Origin: Lysinibacillus sp. FSL W8-0992
GTDB taxonomy: Bacteria > Bacillota > Bacilli > Bacillales_A > Planococcaceae
Length of the DNA stretch: 64,000 nucleotides
Reading direction: 5' to 3'
NCBI RefSeq assembly: GCF_038008685.1
Contig: NZ_JBBOZQ010000001.1
Span: 4,560,380-4,624,379, forward strand
Below the pieces are notes generated by a model. That model ran no database searches and was not told the DNA's origin. It worked only from the letters and a program-made list of their open reading frames with translations. A program made the translations under genes and the position numbers. Below, one piece after another: positions 50,646 through 59,360 of the stretch (its first letter is position 1; every line of letters starts with the position of its first letter).

Positions 50646-51800
50646 CTAATAATCACAGAATTTCTTTTTTGTCAAAATTGAAAAATCTAAGTCTTTCAAA
50701 ATCTCAACAATCTCAGTTGATGTTTCATAACCATCATATTTAAGAGGCATATTTTCTAAGTTATCAATGAAATCACTGCTTATAGCTTGTGAAATTGCAG
50801 CCACGATTTTATCCTTCATAATATCGCAATCAATAATTGATTCAGCTTTTAATCTTCCTTTTTGTCTATTACCAATATTCACCGTAGGTACGGATAAAAC
50901 TGGTGCTTCAACAATACCACTTGAAGAATTACCTATTACTACTTTAGCGATTTTTAAAGTACTTAAATATCTTTTTTGACCTAAAGAAAAATAGGATTTA
51001 ACTCTTGTATTGTTTTTAGCCGTATATTCATCAATCATTTCATTTATGATTCTGCCATCACTGTCAGCGTTTGATTTTGTAAAAATGATATTATAATCTT
51101 TAAATTCATCTAAAGCCAAGAATAATTCTGTAAGTTGAGATTTTGCCATACTAGGTTCTAAAGTAGTTGGATGGAACGTAATAAGAAAAAGCTTACTTAA
51201 ATTAAATCCAAAGTAATCCTCTAGTTCAAACTGTGAAGCATAATTCATTTTCCTAATATTTTCCACACCTGGATCCCCAACAACAAAAATTCGGTTAGGT
51301 TGCTCTCCTAATTGGATGATTCTTCTTTTGTATTCATCGTTTGCAGGAAAATGTAAAGAACTTAATTTTGTAATTGCATGCCTGATTGAATCATCAATAG
51401 CCCCTTCAGTTATTTCTCCACCTGAAATATGGGCAATTGGGATATTCATTACAAGTGCTGTTTGAGCAACTGCTAAGATTTCGAAACGATCACCTAATAC
51501 AACTATTAAGTCTGGCATTAAACGCTCAAAAACATCTGCAAATCCAATCATCGCTAGTCCCATTGATTTCACTACACCTGAAGCTGTATCTGAAGATAAT
51601 AGCATTTCTACTTTTTCGTCTATTCTAAAACCATCCAATTCAATTTGCTTATAGGTGCTTCCAAATTCAGGCGAAAGATGCATTCCTGTCACAACCAGTT
51701 GTAATTGAAAACCTTCTTCACCTTGAATTTGCTTCATTAAATTAGTTAATAAACCGTACTCGGCTCTAGTTCCCGTTACGATACAAATTTTCCGCTTCAT
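50646..51800 (-). CDS. legG: Hydrolysing UDP/GDP-sugar 2-epimerase, NeuC/LegG type
   Basis: The 384-residue GT-B-fold enzyme has CIVTGTRAEYGLLTNLM, VVLGDRFEILA, HISGGEITEGAIDDSIRHAITKLS, TFHPTT and GNSSSGIVEAP, all standard for NeuC/LegG. It releases nucleotide while inverting C2 to give the free amino sugar used by the NeuB-type synthase. It starts in an ATGA overlap with legC and ends just before the DegT-like gene's ribosome-binding site. Confidence 0.92.
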   Translation of the reverse strand: MKRKICIVTGTRAEYGLLTNLMKQIQGEEGFQLQLVVTGMHLSPEFGSTYKQIELDGFRIDEKVEMLLSSDTASGVVKSMGLAMIGFADVFERLMPDLIVVLGDRFEILAVAQTALVMNIPIAHISGGEITEGAIDDSIRHAITKLSSLHFPANDEYKRRIIQLGEQPNRIFVVGDPGVENIRKMNYASQFELEDYFGFNLSKLFLITFHPTTLEPSMAKSQLTELFLALDEFKDYNIIFTKSNADSDGRIINEMIDEYTAKNNTRVKSYFSLGQKRYLSTLKIAKVVIGNSSSGIVEAPVLSVPTVNIGNRQKGRLKAESIIDCDIMKDKIVAAISQAISSDFIDNLENMPLKYDGYETSTEIVEILKDLDFSILTKKKFCDY

Positions 51801-52957
51801 AAAATACCCTCTTTAATAGGTGTACTCGGTATATTAATAACTCGTTCGTTTAAAAATTCTGTCACCCTTAAATTCATCCTTGGACAATCTTTAAACATAT
51901 TAAGTTTATGCATTGGGGTCCAAATTGGACGACTCATAACACCATTTTCATTTAAAATTGCTAATACTTCATCGCGATTAATTACGTCCTCTAATATTAA
52001 TGTTTGTAACCAATAATTACTTTTGCAAGATTTTGGTTCTTTAAATAAATGTACACCTTGTAAATTTGTAATTAATTGCTCATACCTCTTTGTTAACAAG
52101 CGCTTTTGTGCAATAAATTCCGGCATTTTTTCTAATTGAGCGCAACCAAGGGCAGCATTTAAATTTGGCATTCGATAATTAAAACCAATTTCATCGTGCC
52201 TGTATTCCCAACTGTGCTGAATTTTAGCCGTAGTTGTTAAATGCTTTGCATAGGATGCTAGCGTTGCATCATCAGTTATAATAGCTCCGCCACCGCCAGT
52301 AGTCATTATTTTATTGCCATTAAAACTAATAGCACTTATTTTACCAAAACTACCTGTATGCTTATTTTTATAATAGCTACCTAATGATTCTGCAGCATCT
52401 TCTACCAACTCTATGCGATAGTCATTGCAAATTCCTTGAATTCCCTCCATATCTACTGGGTGTCCGAAAGTATGCATAGGCACTAACGCTTTAATTCGTC
52501 GGCCTGTCTCCTTATTAAAAAGTTCTCCTTCACGTAATTCTGTAATTTTATTTAGATGAATTTTTAAGACACTTGGATCAATACCTAACGTTTCCATACT
52601 CACATCAATAAAATGTGGTACGGCCCCTAAATAAGAAACTGCATTTGCTGTAGCAATAAAAGTAAGCGAAGGCATCAGCACTTCATCTTCGGCCTCTACC
52701 CCCGCTACTTTTAAAGCAATATGAAGTGCTGCAGTGCCGTTCACAACTGCGACAGCATGCTTCATTCCAACAAACTTTGCTAATTCCTCTTCAAACTGCG
52801 TAACATAAGCACCTACAGAAGATACCCACCCTGTTTTGATACAATCCGTCACATATTCAACTTCTTTATCATTGAATGTTGGCTCATGTAATGGCACAAA
52901 ATCTTTACCGTAAAGTCTCTTTACATTATTTGCAAATTCAACCCATTGATTATTCAT
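51797..52957 (-). CDS. legC: LegC-family PLP aminotransferase
   Basis: The 386-residue DegT-family enzyme has FVPLHEPTFNDKEVEYV, the VNGTAALHIAL cofactor-phosphate region, LVEDAAESLGS, and the Schiff-base lysine in SFNGNKIMTTGGGGAI. LegC adds the 4-amino group to the keto-sugar made by LegB. Length and motifs match the LegC group closely. Coupled by ATGA overlaps on both sides, to legB upstream and legG downstream. Confidence 0.93.
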   Translation of the reverse strand: MNNQWVEFANNVKRLYGKDFVPLHEPTFNDKEVEYVTDCIKTGWVSSVGAYVTQFEEELAKFVGMKHAVAVVNGTAALHIALKVAGVEAEDEVLMPSLTFIATANAVSYLGAVPHFIDVSMETLGIDPSVLKIHLNKITELREGELFNKETGRRIKALVPMHTFGHPVDMEGIQGICNDYRIELVEDAAESLGSYYKNKHTGSFGKISAISFNGNKIMTTGGGGAIITDDATLASYAKHLTTTAKIQHSWEYRHDEIGFNYRMPNLNAALGCAQLEKMPEFIAQKRLLTKRYEQLITNLQGVHLFKEPKSCKSNYWLQTLILEDVINRDEVLAILNENGVMSRPIWTPMHKLNMFKDCPRMNLRVTEFLNERVINIPSTPIKEGIL

Positions 52958-53955
52958 ATATTATAAACATCTGCCTTATATTGAGATAAGTTTTTAGGAT
53001 TTGTAAACCATTCTATTGTTTCTTCAAGACCTCTACGGAAGCCCTCTTTACCACAATATTGTGGTTCCCATCCAAGTAGTTCCTTCGCCTTTTTATTTTC
53101 TGCCCAAAGACGCTCGACTTCACTTTTTTCAGGACGTAGACGTTGCTCATCCGTTTCGATTGTTAAATCTACACCCATAATATCTGCAATCATTTCCGCA
53201 GTTTCACCGATAGAAACTTCGTAATTTGAGCCGATATTAATAACTTCCCCGATTGAATTAGTAGATTCCATAACAGATATAAAACCGTTAACTGTATCTT
53301 TTACATAGTTAAAATCACGTGTAGGGCTTATAGCTCCCAACTTAATGTTCGTTTTACCATTTGCTAACTGACTAATAATTGTCGGGATAACAGCTCGAGC
53401 TGATTGGCGAGGCCCATATGTATTAAACGGACGGATAACCGATACAGGTGTATCAAATGAGCGGTAAAATGACAATGCCATCTGATCAGCGCCTATTTTT
53501 GATGCAGAATAAGGTGATTGTCCTTGTAACGGATGCTCTTCATCGATTGGTACATATAACGCTGTTCCATATACTTCACTTGTAGATGTGTGTACTACTT
53601 TTTCAACACCTAACTCTTTCGCTGCTTGTACTACATTTAAAGTCCCTGTCACATTTGTATCTACATAAGTTGCAGGAGAGTGGTAAGAATAAGGGATTGC
53701 AATTAACGCTGCTAAATTAAGAACATGCGTACAACCCTTCATAGCTTCTTTTACACCATAAGGATCTCGAATATCACCTGAAAACACATCCAATGATGAT
53801 TTAATTTCCGATGAAGACTGATCTAACCAGCCCCATGAATTAAATGAATTATAATAAACAAATGCACGAACATCATATCCTTGTCGTACTAATGTTTCTG
53901 TTAAATGTGAGCCTATGAAGCCATCTGCTCCGGTTACTAAGATTTTTTTATTCAT
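52954..53955 (-). CDS. legB: LegB-type NAD-dependent sugar 4,6-dehydratase
   Basis: The 333-residue short-chain dehydrogenase has the NAD-binding VTGADGFIGSHL, the TSTSEVYG motif and YSASKIGAD with the catalytic Tyr and Lys. It converts the nucleotide-GlcNAc to the 4-keto-6-deoxy sugar, the first committed step. The insert YNSFNSWGWLD is typical of LegB. It heads the tight legB-legC-legG set; its ribosome-binding site is weak. Confidence 0.93.
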   Translation of the reverse strand: MNKKILVTGADGFIGSHLTETLVRQGYDVRAFVYYNSFNSWGWLDQSSSEIKSSLDVFSGDIRDPYGVKEAMKGCTHVLNLAALIAIPYSYHSPATYVDTNVTGTLNVVQAAKELGVEKVVHTSTSEVYGTALYVPIDEEHPLQGQSPYSASKIGADQMALSFYRSFDTPVSVIRPFNTYGPRQSARAVIPTIISQLANGKTNIKLGAISPTRDFNYVKDTVNGFISVMESTNSIGEVINIGSNYEVSIGETAEMIADIMGVDLTIETDEQRLRPEKSEVERLWAENKKAKELLGWEPQYCGKEGFRRGLEETIEWFTNPKNLSQYKADVYNI

Positions 53956-53975
53956 ATTATAAACAACCCTTAATT

Positions 53976-54314
53976 TTAAATTTCATATAATGTACAGCTT
54001 TCAAAAAACGGTTTAATTTCATATTCAAACATATCCGATACTAATACAAAATCTTGTATTTCTAAACCAGTATTAATTTGGCTAAAGTATTCTTGAATTG
54101 ATTCATGCTTCAGCTCATTATTAATGCCTAGTGTTGAAAGCTTTTGATTAATATCAACTAACCATGTAGCACCTTCGCTGAATTGTAAAATCAACTGTAA
54201 AGCTTGCTGTAAATTATTAGATTGAATATTACCAACAATATCATCACAACCTTTTACTAGTTTTGCTAAATAATCATTATAGCTTTGTTGTGTTTCAATA
54301 ATTAACTCATTCAT
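53976..54314 (-). CDS. Small helical protein paired with the Maf glycosyltransferase
   Basis: The 112-residue protein is predicted all-helical and acidic, with no recognised domain. It begins three bases after the Maf stop, with AAGGAGT upstream, so it is translationally linked to it. Small helical partners of this kind often act as chaperones or adaptors in flagellar systems; here the position suggests help with Maf or with flagellin presentation. This is inference from context only. Confidence 0.7.
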   Translation of the reverse strand: MNELIIETQQSYNDYLAKLVKGCDDIVGNIQSNNLQQALQLILQFSEGATWLVDINQKLSTLGINNELKHESIQEYFSQINTGLEIQDFVLVSDMFEYEIKPFFESCTLYEI

Positions 54315-54317
54315 TAG

Positions 54318-55994
54318 TTATACTCCTTCATTTTCTAAAATAGTGATAGTTTGTTGTAAATAGTTTAAATAACGGTTTGTAGCCTCACTCATTTTCTCAT
54401 ATAATGTTTTACTTTGACTATATACTCTTGTATATTGTTCTTCTTTTGTCTCATTTTGTTTTGCTTTGAAATATTTCAATACGTATATATCGATTGCTTG
54501 AAAAGTAATCGATAAAGCTGTTTTTTGAATAATCATTTTTATTTTCTTGTCGTTTTTATCTAACTTCTTCAAAACGCTAGATAGAAATTCTTTATTTGAA
54601 GAATTCGAATTTAAAACTTCTAAAGATTTCACACATATACTTTGAAGTTCTTTACATATTTTTAGTTCTTCATTTAGCTTAGACAATATTTGAGATACAG
54701 AGTAATTATAATAGTCTTTTTCTTTTAATTTAGGTTCCTCCAATTGAATTAAATTCAATGCATTATGAGTACAAAAATCCTCAAAGGGTAACTGATTATA
54801 GCCCTCTATTTTTATACCACCTTCTGTACAATTATATATTTCTCTTTCTGTACCTGCCAAAAGTAGCAAATCTTCGAATATATCTTTCATTACTAATAAA
54901 TCAAAACTTGTTAATACAACATCATCATAGTATCCAGGTGCTTCTATTAATCGAGTCTTATTTTTAAATTCTTCATCAATCTTTGACAGCCTTCTATTTC
55001 CTTCCGCATGTGTTTGATTATTGGTATATGCAAGATCTTGACCAATTAATGCAATAGGACCAGTTGAGATATACATTGCTATTGATAAGCAAAAAGTTGC
55101 TACGGAAACTCCGCCAGGTAAACTTGCAATATCACTACCAATCCGTTGCTTAAGATATTCCTCTATATCACTAGATATTTGACCCGTAAAATAATATGCA
55201 CTTTTAAAGCTATCTCTTATATCTGGATGACTATACATTTCATAAATATATTTACTATTTTTCAACTTAAGGCCTTTGTAATGATTATAGTTTTCTTCAC
55301 TACCATCAATTGATACTGTATAATCCGGTTCTATATTAAACTGCAGTAGTGTATTAATAGCAGAACCTGCAGCTATTAATACTAGCTTATGACGATATTT
55401 CTTTAACATAGGAATCTGTTTTGTAAGAGAAGGACCTCCAGAGGCTATAACTACTGGGCAAGAGTATGCATTTCGTAATTTAGCTAGTGACTCATCCTTT
55501 AACGTATGCGACAAATTAATAAGAAAATTTTTATCCCACTTATTTTGAAAGTACATTATTGTATTTTCATTAAATATTGCTTGTTTTTGTAATTGCTTTA
55601 TTATCATTAAAAAATCTTTATATTTCTCAGGAACAAGCCGATCATAATTTGGCGATAATATAACATTTATACGATCAGTTACTTTTATATATGTCGATAA
55701 ATCCCTTTGCAATTGTCTACTGTCTTCGTAAGGAATAACATGATTCTCTTTATTTTTTATCTGTAATATTGGTTCAATCACTATGTATTTGTCATTAAAA
55801 GACATCTTACTTTTTAACGCATTAACAAAATGTCCCTCCCCATAACCGAAAACAATTTGTACAGCATCCTTTTTATAACTTCTTTCAATAAAAGTTGCAG
55901 CTTCTTTTGAAGGATTATAGTTACTATGTAAAAAATAATCATTTATTTTTATTATATTTTCTCCATTTTTTGCGTTCAAATATTGAATCTCCAC
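54318..55994 (-). CDS. Maf-family flagellin glycosyltransferase (MptE-like/DUF115)
   Basis: Maf proteins transfer nonulosonic acids from CMP-sugars to serine or threonine of flagellin in the cytoplasm before export. The protein, about 558 residues, has the central domain motifs CPVVIASGGPSLTKQIPML, VSIDGSEENYNHYKG, SLPGGVSVATF and GPIALIGQDLAYTNNQTHAEG, then a helical C-terminal domain. It is the first island gene after hag. GTG 55992-55994, five bases after GAGGTGA, is preferred over GTG 56001-56003 that lies inside the ribosome-binding site. Confidence 0.9.
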   Translation of the reverse strand: MEIQYLNAKNGENIIKINDYFLHSNYNPSKEAATFIERSYKKDAVQIVFGYGEGHFVNALKSKMSFNDKYIVIEPILQIKNKENHVIPYEDSRQLQRDLSTYIKVTDRINVILSPNYDRLVPEKYKDFLMIIKQLQKQAIFNENTIMYFQNKWDKNFLINLSHTLKDESLAKLRNAYSCPVVIASGGPSLTKQIPMLKKYRHKLVLIAAGSAINTLLQFNIEPDYTVSIDGSEENYNHYKGLKLKNSKYIYEMYSHPDIRDSFKSAYYFTGQISSDIEEYLKQRIGSDIASLPGGVSVATFCLSIAMYISTGPIALIGQDLAYTNNQTHAEGNRRLSKIDEEFKNKTRLIEAPGYYDDVVLTSFDLLVMKDIFEDLLLLAGTEREIYNCTEGGIKIEGYNQLPFEDFCTHNALNLIQLEEPKLKEKDYYNYSVSQILSKLNEELKICKELQSICVKSLEVLNSNSSNKEFLSSVLKKLDKNDKKIKMIIQKTALSITFQAIDIYVLKYFKAKQNETKEEQYTRVYSQSKTLYEKMSEATNRYLNYLQQTITILENEGV

Positions 55995-56040
55995 TATGTT
56001 CACCTCTTTATCTATATCGGAAAAAAAACTTAAAAATAAA

Positions 56041-56072
56041 GAAAAACCTTTTCCAAAAGGAAAAGGTTTTTC
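56041..56072 (-). terminator. hag terminator
   Basis: GAAAAACCTTTTCC and GGAAAAGGTTTTTC form a perfect 14-bp stem around a four-base loop, ending in T-rich sequence on the minus strand. This strong stop sits 11 bases past hag and limits expression of the island relative to flagellin. Confidence 0.9.
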
Positions 56073-56083
56073 GAAGTATAGTA

Positions 56084-56902
56084 TTATTGTAATAATTGAA
56101 GAACGCCTTGTGGTTGTTGGTTTGCTTGAGCTAACATAGATTGTGCAGCTTGAGTAAGGATGTTGTTTTTAGTAAACGCCATCATTTCAGCAGCCATATC
56201 TGTATCACGGATACGTGATTCAGCAGCTGTTAAGTTTTCAGAAGCAGCACCTAAGTTGTTAATTGTGTGCTCTAGTCGGTTTTGAACAGCACCTAAAGCA
56301 GAACGTTGTGTTGAAACTGTTGAAATAGCAGCATCAATTGTTGAAATAGCAGAACTTGCTCCTCCACGAGAAGAAATATCTACAACGTCAACTCCTAATG
56401 CAGTAGCTCCCATAGAACCAACTGTCATAGTCATTGTTTGACCTTCGTTAGCACCAATTTGGAATACTAAACCGTCAGTTTTAAAATCACCATTTAAAAG
56501 AGTTTTTTCGTTGAACTCAGTAGTAGTAGCAATACGTGTGATTTCTGCATTTAATTGAGAAATTTCATCTTGTAAGAATTTACGGTCTGTATCTTCATTA
56601 GTATCATTACCAGATTGCACCGCTAATTCACGCATACGTTGTAGAATTGAGTGAGTTTCGTTTAGAGCACCCTCAGCAGTTTGAATTAAAGAGATAGAGT
56701 CTTGAGAGTTTTTAGTAGCCATGTCAAGACCTTTGATTTGAGCGCGCATTTTTTCAGAAATTGCTAAACCAGCAGCATCGTCACCAGCACGGTTGATTTT
56801 GTAACCAGAAGATAATTTCTCAAGGTTTTTAGAAGCTTGAGTGTTGTTGAAAGATAGGTTACGGTGTGTGTTTAAAGCTGAAATGTTATGTTGAATTCTC
56901 AT
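56084..56902 (-). CDS. hag: Flagellin
   Basis: The 272-residue protein is a short flagellin with the conserved D0/D1 ends ([16 protein letters not shown] and [22 protein letters not shown]-terminal [19 protein letters not shown] and [11 protein letters not shown]). The central part is small and serine/threonine-rich ([16 protein letters not shown]), the probable site of glycan attachment by the Maf transferase downstream. Its RNA leader carries two CsrA-type sites, and csrA-fliW lie immediately upstream. Confidence 0.97.
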   Translation of the reverse strand: MRIQHNISALNTHRNLSFNNTQASKNLEKLSSGYKINRAGDDAAGLAISEKMRAQIKGLDMATKNSQDSISLIQTAEGALNETHSILQRMRELAVQSGNDTNEDTDRKFLQDEISQLNAEITRIATTTEFNEKTLLNGDFKTDGLVFQIGANEGQTMTMTVGSMGATALGVDVVDISSRGGASSAISTIDAAISTVSTQRSALGAVQNRLEHTINNLGAASENLTAAESRIRDTDMAAEMMAFTKNNILTQAAQSMLAQANQQPQGVLQLLQ

Positions 56903-56910
56903 TTGGAATT

Positions 56911-56954
56911 CCTCCTTGAATGTTTGTTTTGTAATTCCACGTCCGTGTGGAATT
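56911..56954 (-). promoter_or_regulatory. CsrA-binding leader of hag
   Basis: The hag leader has an 8-bp hairpin (AATTCCAC 56954-56947, GTGGAATT 56940-56933) whose six-base loop is ACGGAC, presenting GGA as CsrA sites do. The Shine-Dalgarno AAGGAGG (56917-56911) forms a second A-N-GGA site eight bases before the ATG. Two such sites about 20 bases apart match the known CsrA repression of B. subtilis hag; binding here is inferred from sequence. Confidence 0.7.
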
Positions 56955-57002
56955 TTGTCGGTTTAGGTTGTATATATGTACTTCCCTTACCCTACAATCT
57001 AT

Positions 57003-57028
57003 ATATCGTTAGTAGTTAGAAAAGTTTA
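57003..57028 (-). promoter_or_regulatory. Sigma-D promoter of hag
   Basis: On the minus strand TAAA (57025-57028) and ACGATAT (57003-57009), about 15 bases apart, fit the sigma-D consensus TAAA-N15-GCCGATAT. This gives a leader of roughly 95 bases that includes the CsrA hairpin. Confidence 0.7.
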
Positions 57029-57082
57029 ATAGTTATTTAAAAGTTTTTTTATTTTTTATGTAATAGATTCATAGTTATTATT

Positions 57083-57301
57083 TTATTTTTTCTTCAGCTG
57101 ATCTAAAAAACTTGAAGATGAAGCAAGTGCTTCTTTATTTTGCGCTTGAATTGCTTCAAAAACTTCAGAACGATGCACTTTTACTGTTTTAGGCGCAACT
57201 ATCCCAAGTTTAATTTGATCACCTTCGATTGCTAATATTTTAATTTCAATTTGATCGCCTATCATAATGGACTCATCTTTTTTACGTGAAAGCACTAACA
57301 T
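57083..57301 (-). CDS. csrA: Carbon storage/flagellin translation regulator CsrA
   Basis: The 72-residue RNA-binding protein has the family sequence [16 protein letters not shown] with [19 protein letters not shown]. CsrA blocks hag translation; FliW antagonises it when flagellin is being exported. Its ATG shares one base with the fliW stop (TAATG), so the antagonist pair is translated together. It lies directly upstream of its target hag. Confidence 0.97.
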   Translation of the reverse strand: MLVLSRKKDESIMIGDQIEIKILAIEGDQIKLGIVAPKTVKVHRSEVFEAIQAQNKEALASSSSFLDQLKKK

Positions 57302-57744
57302 TATTTAGCACTTCCTTCCAACGAATCCAATGGGTATCTTAATGGATAGGATTTATTGTCATGCAATACTATTTGTTTACCACATTTTTCTGTCAAATTA
57401 ATAACTAATGGCGCAAGTAAATTAATAGTGGAATCCTTTAATGTTTCCTTCATTGTGACAACTGCGTATGTTAAAATATCTTTTTCATTTTCTATTTGTA
57501 ATTGCTCTATGTCCTCTTCACTTAATTCAAAGCTGTAGTCTTTTTTAAATGCGAATGGGTATGCGACGACAAAGCCTATATCTTCTTGTTCAATCGATTG
57601 TAACAATACTAATGGGTGTTCTTCAGAGATAGGTATAAGTATAAATTTCTTAAATTCTTCTAATCCGAGTAATCCCAGCTTAAATGTCAGGATGTCTTGT
57701 TCATCAATTTCGACTTCCCCTAAAAATTTAGTAGCAATTTTCAT
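57301..57744 (-). CDS. fliW: Flagellar assembly factor FliW
   Basis: FliW binds flagellin, or CsrA when flagellin is depleted, making a homeostatic switch. The 147-residue protein has [25 protein letters not shown] and a C-terminal [19 protein letters not shown] typical of the family. It is situated between yviE and csrA as in B. subtilis, and coupled to csrA by a one-base overlap. Confidence 0.95.
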   Translation of the reverse strand: MKIATKFLGEVEIDEQDILTFKLGLLGLEEFKKFILIPISEEHPLVLLQSIEQEDIGFVVAYPFAFKKDYSFELSEEDIEQLQIENEKDILTYAVVTMKETLKDSTINLLAPLVINLTEKCGKQIVLHDNKSYPLRYPLDSLEGSAK

Positions 57745-57761
57745 ATTTTTCGTGCACTCCT

Positions 57762-58325
57762 TTAAACGATAACATCAATGTCAACATCTGGTCTTTGTAT
57801 CATTGTACCAGTTACTTTACCTGGTGTGTATTCATGGATCGGTTTATTCACTTGTGCGTCAATTATTGGTTCTCTACGCTGAATGTTGACGTCGGTTGTA
57901 CCTGGCGTATAGTCAATTTTAACAGATCCAACAGATGGCACAAATTTTATATTAAATTGAACACGGTGTGGACCATGGTTTTGTTTGGCGATATTTTGGA
58001 TTGTTGCTCTTCCTTGATCTTTGCCGGCAGCCTCCATCATTTGTCGGCCTTCTTTTGCTCTGCGTGCCATGCCCTTCATTGCCTCTTGTTTACCTTTTTG
58101 CGCATAATTTGCACTTGATTCTAATGGTCCAATTAAGCCTAAATCACGTCTTGCTTGGGATGAATCAATTTTCAATACACCACGTGTTGTATTGATATCA
58201 AGTATTGCAGCAGGCTGTTCAATATGCTGCGTAGCACTTGGTTGTTTAATGTATTGCTGTGGCTTAGAAATATTAAGATCAATTTGTGCGTCCGTTGTGC
58301 GAATTTGGATTTGTGGGAGTCTCAT
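57762..58325 (-). CDS. yviE: YviE-like DUF6470 protein
   Basis: The 187-residue protein has short beta-strand repeats in its N- and C-terminal parts ([38 protein letters not shown]) around a basic helical middle ([17 protein letters not shown]). It corresponds to B. subtilis YviE by order between flgL and fliW and by sequence character. The function is unknown. ATG 58323-58325 is preceded by AAAGGAGAAG; a longer frame is less likely. Confidence 0.87.
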   Translation of the reverse strand: MRLPQIQIRTTDAQIDLNISKPQQYIKQPSATQHIEQPAAILDINTTRGVLKIDSSQARRDLGLIGPLESSANYAQKGKQEAMKGMARRAKEGRQMMEAAGKDQGRATIQNIAKQNHGPHRVQFNIKFVPSVGSVKIDYTPGTTDVNIQRREPIIDAQVNKPIHEYTPGKVTGTMIQRPDVDIDVIV

Positions 58326-58404
58326 GTACACTTCTCCTTTCAAGAAAAGCGTCTGAACAAAATGTTCAAACGCTTGAATTTATTAGCGGAAAAATCAATT
58401 GTAT

Positions 58405-59316
58405 TTACCTAATAAAATCTACTAAAGATTGTTGAATGATTTTAGCGCCAACAGATAATGCTGCCTGATGAATTGATTCTGACGTTACCATTTCTGTAAT
58501 AGCTTTTGAATAATCAACATCCTCATTATTCGACAATTGCTTCGTTACGCTAATTTCGCGAATAGATAAGCGGTTTTCCATTAATTCCACACGGTTTTGA
58601 CGTGCACCAACATCTGACTGAGCTTCGAGAATTTTATTGTGCATCGTATTAATATCATCTGATGTACTTGTACTAGTAAAGCCACCTAACGTTGAACTTA
58701 TCTCATCAGCTGTTGCAAGTGGAGTTCTATTTGGATCTAACAAATCAGAAATTTTCCCCATCATGTCATCTACATTTTTAAATAAATCCACCCCAGCTGT
58801 ATTCACTTTCATTTCAATACCATCATACACTTCAATCTTAACATCTTCGGAATTTACATTTCCATTAATTGCACCATTCGCAAATAATGGCTGTCCAGTT
58901 TTTGTACCGCTAAAAATATAGCGATCACCTACTTTTGTATTACCTACATCTTGAATTTGATTGCGAATTTGATCGATTTCAGCTTTAATTTTCGCTCGTT
59001 CATCAGCTGAATTTGTATCGTTCGCTGCTTGAATTACTAGCTCACGTACTCGCTTCATTTGTTCGCCCACTTGATTTAGTGATTCATCAGATGTATCCAG
59101 CCAGTTATTGACCTCATTCATATTACGTGAATACTGTTCAACTCTACCTAGGTCTCGGCGATAGCCCATTCCTTTAACTGCTCCAACAGGGTCGTCTGAA
59201 GGTCTCGTGATTTTAGAGCCTGAAGTAAGTTGATCTTGTAGCTTCGACATTTTTCCGTAGCTATTATTTAAGTTTAGAAGCATGTTATTCGATAACATAG
59301 ATTGTGTTACGCGCAT
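58405..59316 (-). CDS. flgL: Flagellar hook-associated protein 3
   Basis: FlgL joins hook and filament together with FlgK. The 303-residue protein has flagellin-like ends, with MRVTQSMLSNNMLLNLNNSY and QLTSGSKITRPSDDPVGAVKGM at the N-terminus and AITEMVTSESIHQAALSVGAKI at the C-terminus. The start is ATG behind AAGGAG. It follows flgK by about 45 bases. Confidence 0.95.
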   Translation of the reverse strand: MRVTQSMLSNNMLLNLNNSYGKMSKLQDQLTSGSKITRPSDDPVGAVKGMGYRRDLGRVEQYSRNMNEVNNWLDTSDESLNQVGEQMKRVRELVIQAANDTNSADERAKIKAEIDQIRNQIQDVGNTKVGDRYIFSGTKTGQPLFANGAINGNVNSEDVKIEVYDGIEMKVNTAGVDLFKNVDDMMGKISDLLDPNRTPLATADEISSTLGGFTSTSTSDDINTMHNKILEAQSDVGARQNRVELMENRLSIREISVTKQLSNNEDVDYSKAITEMVTSESIHQAALSVGAKIIQQSLVDFIR

Positions 59317-59360
59317 GTTTGTAAAAGCTCCTTCCTTTAGTCGTACTCATTAGTTTTTAT

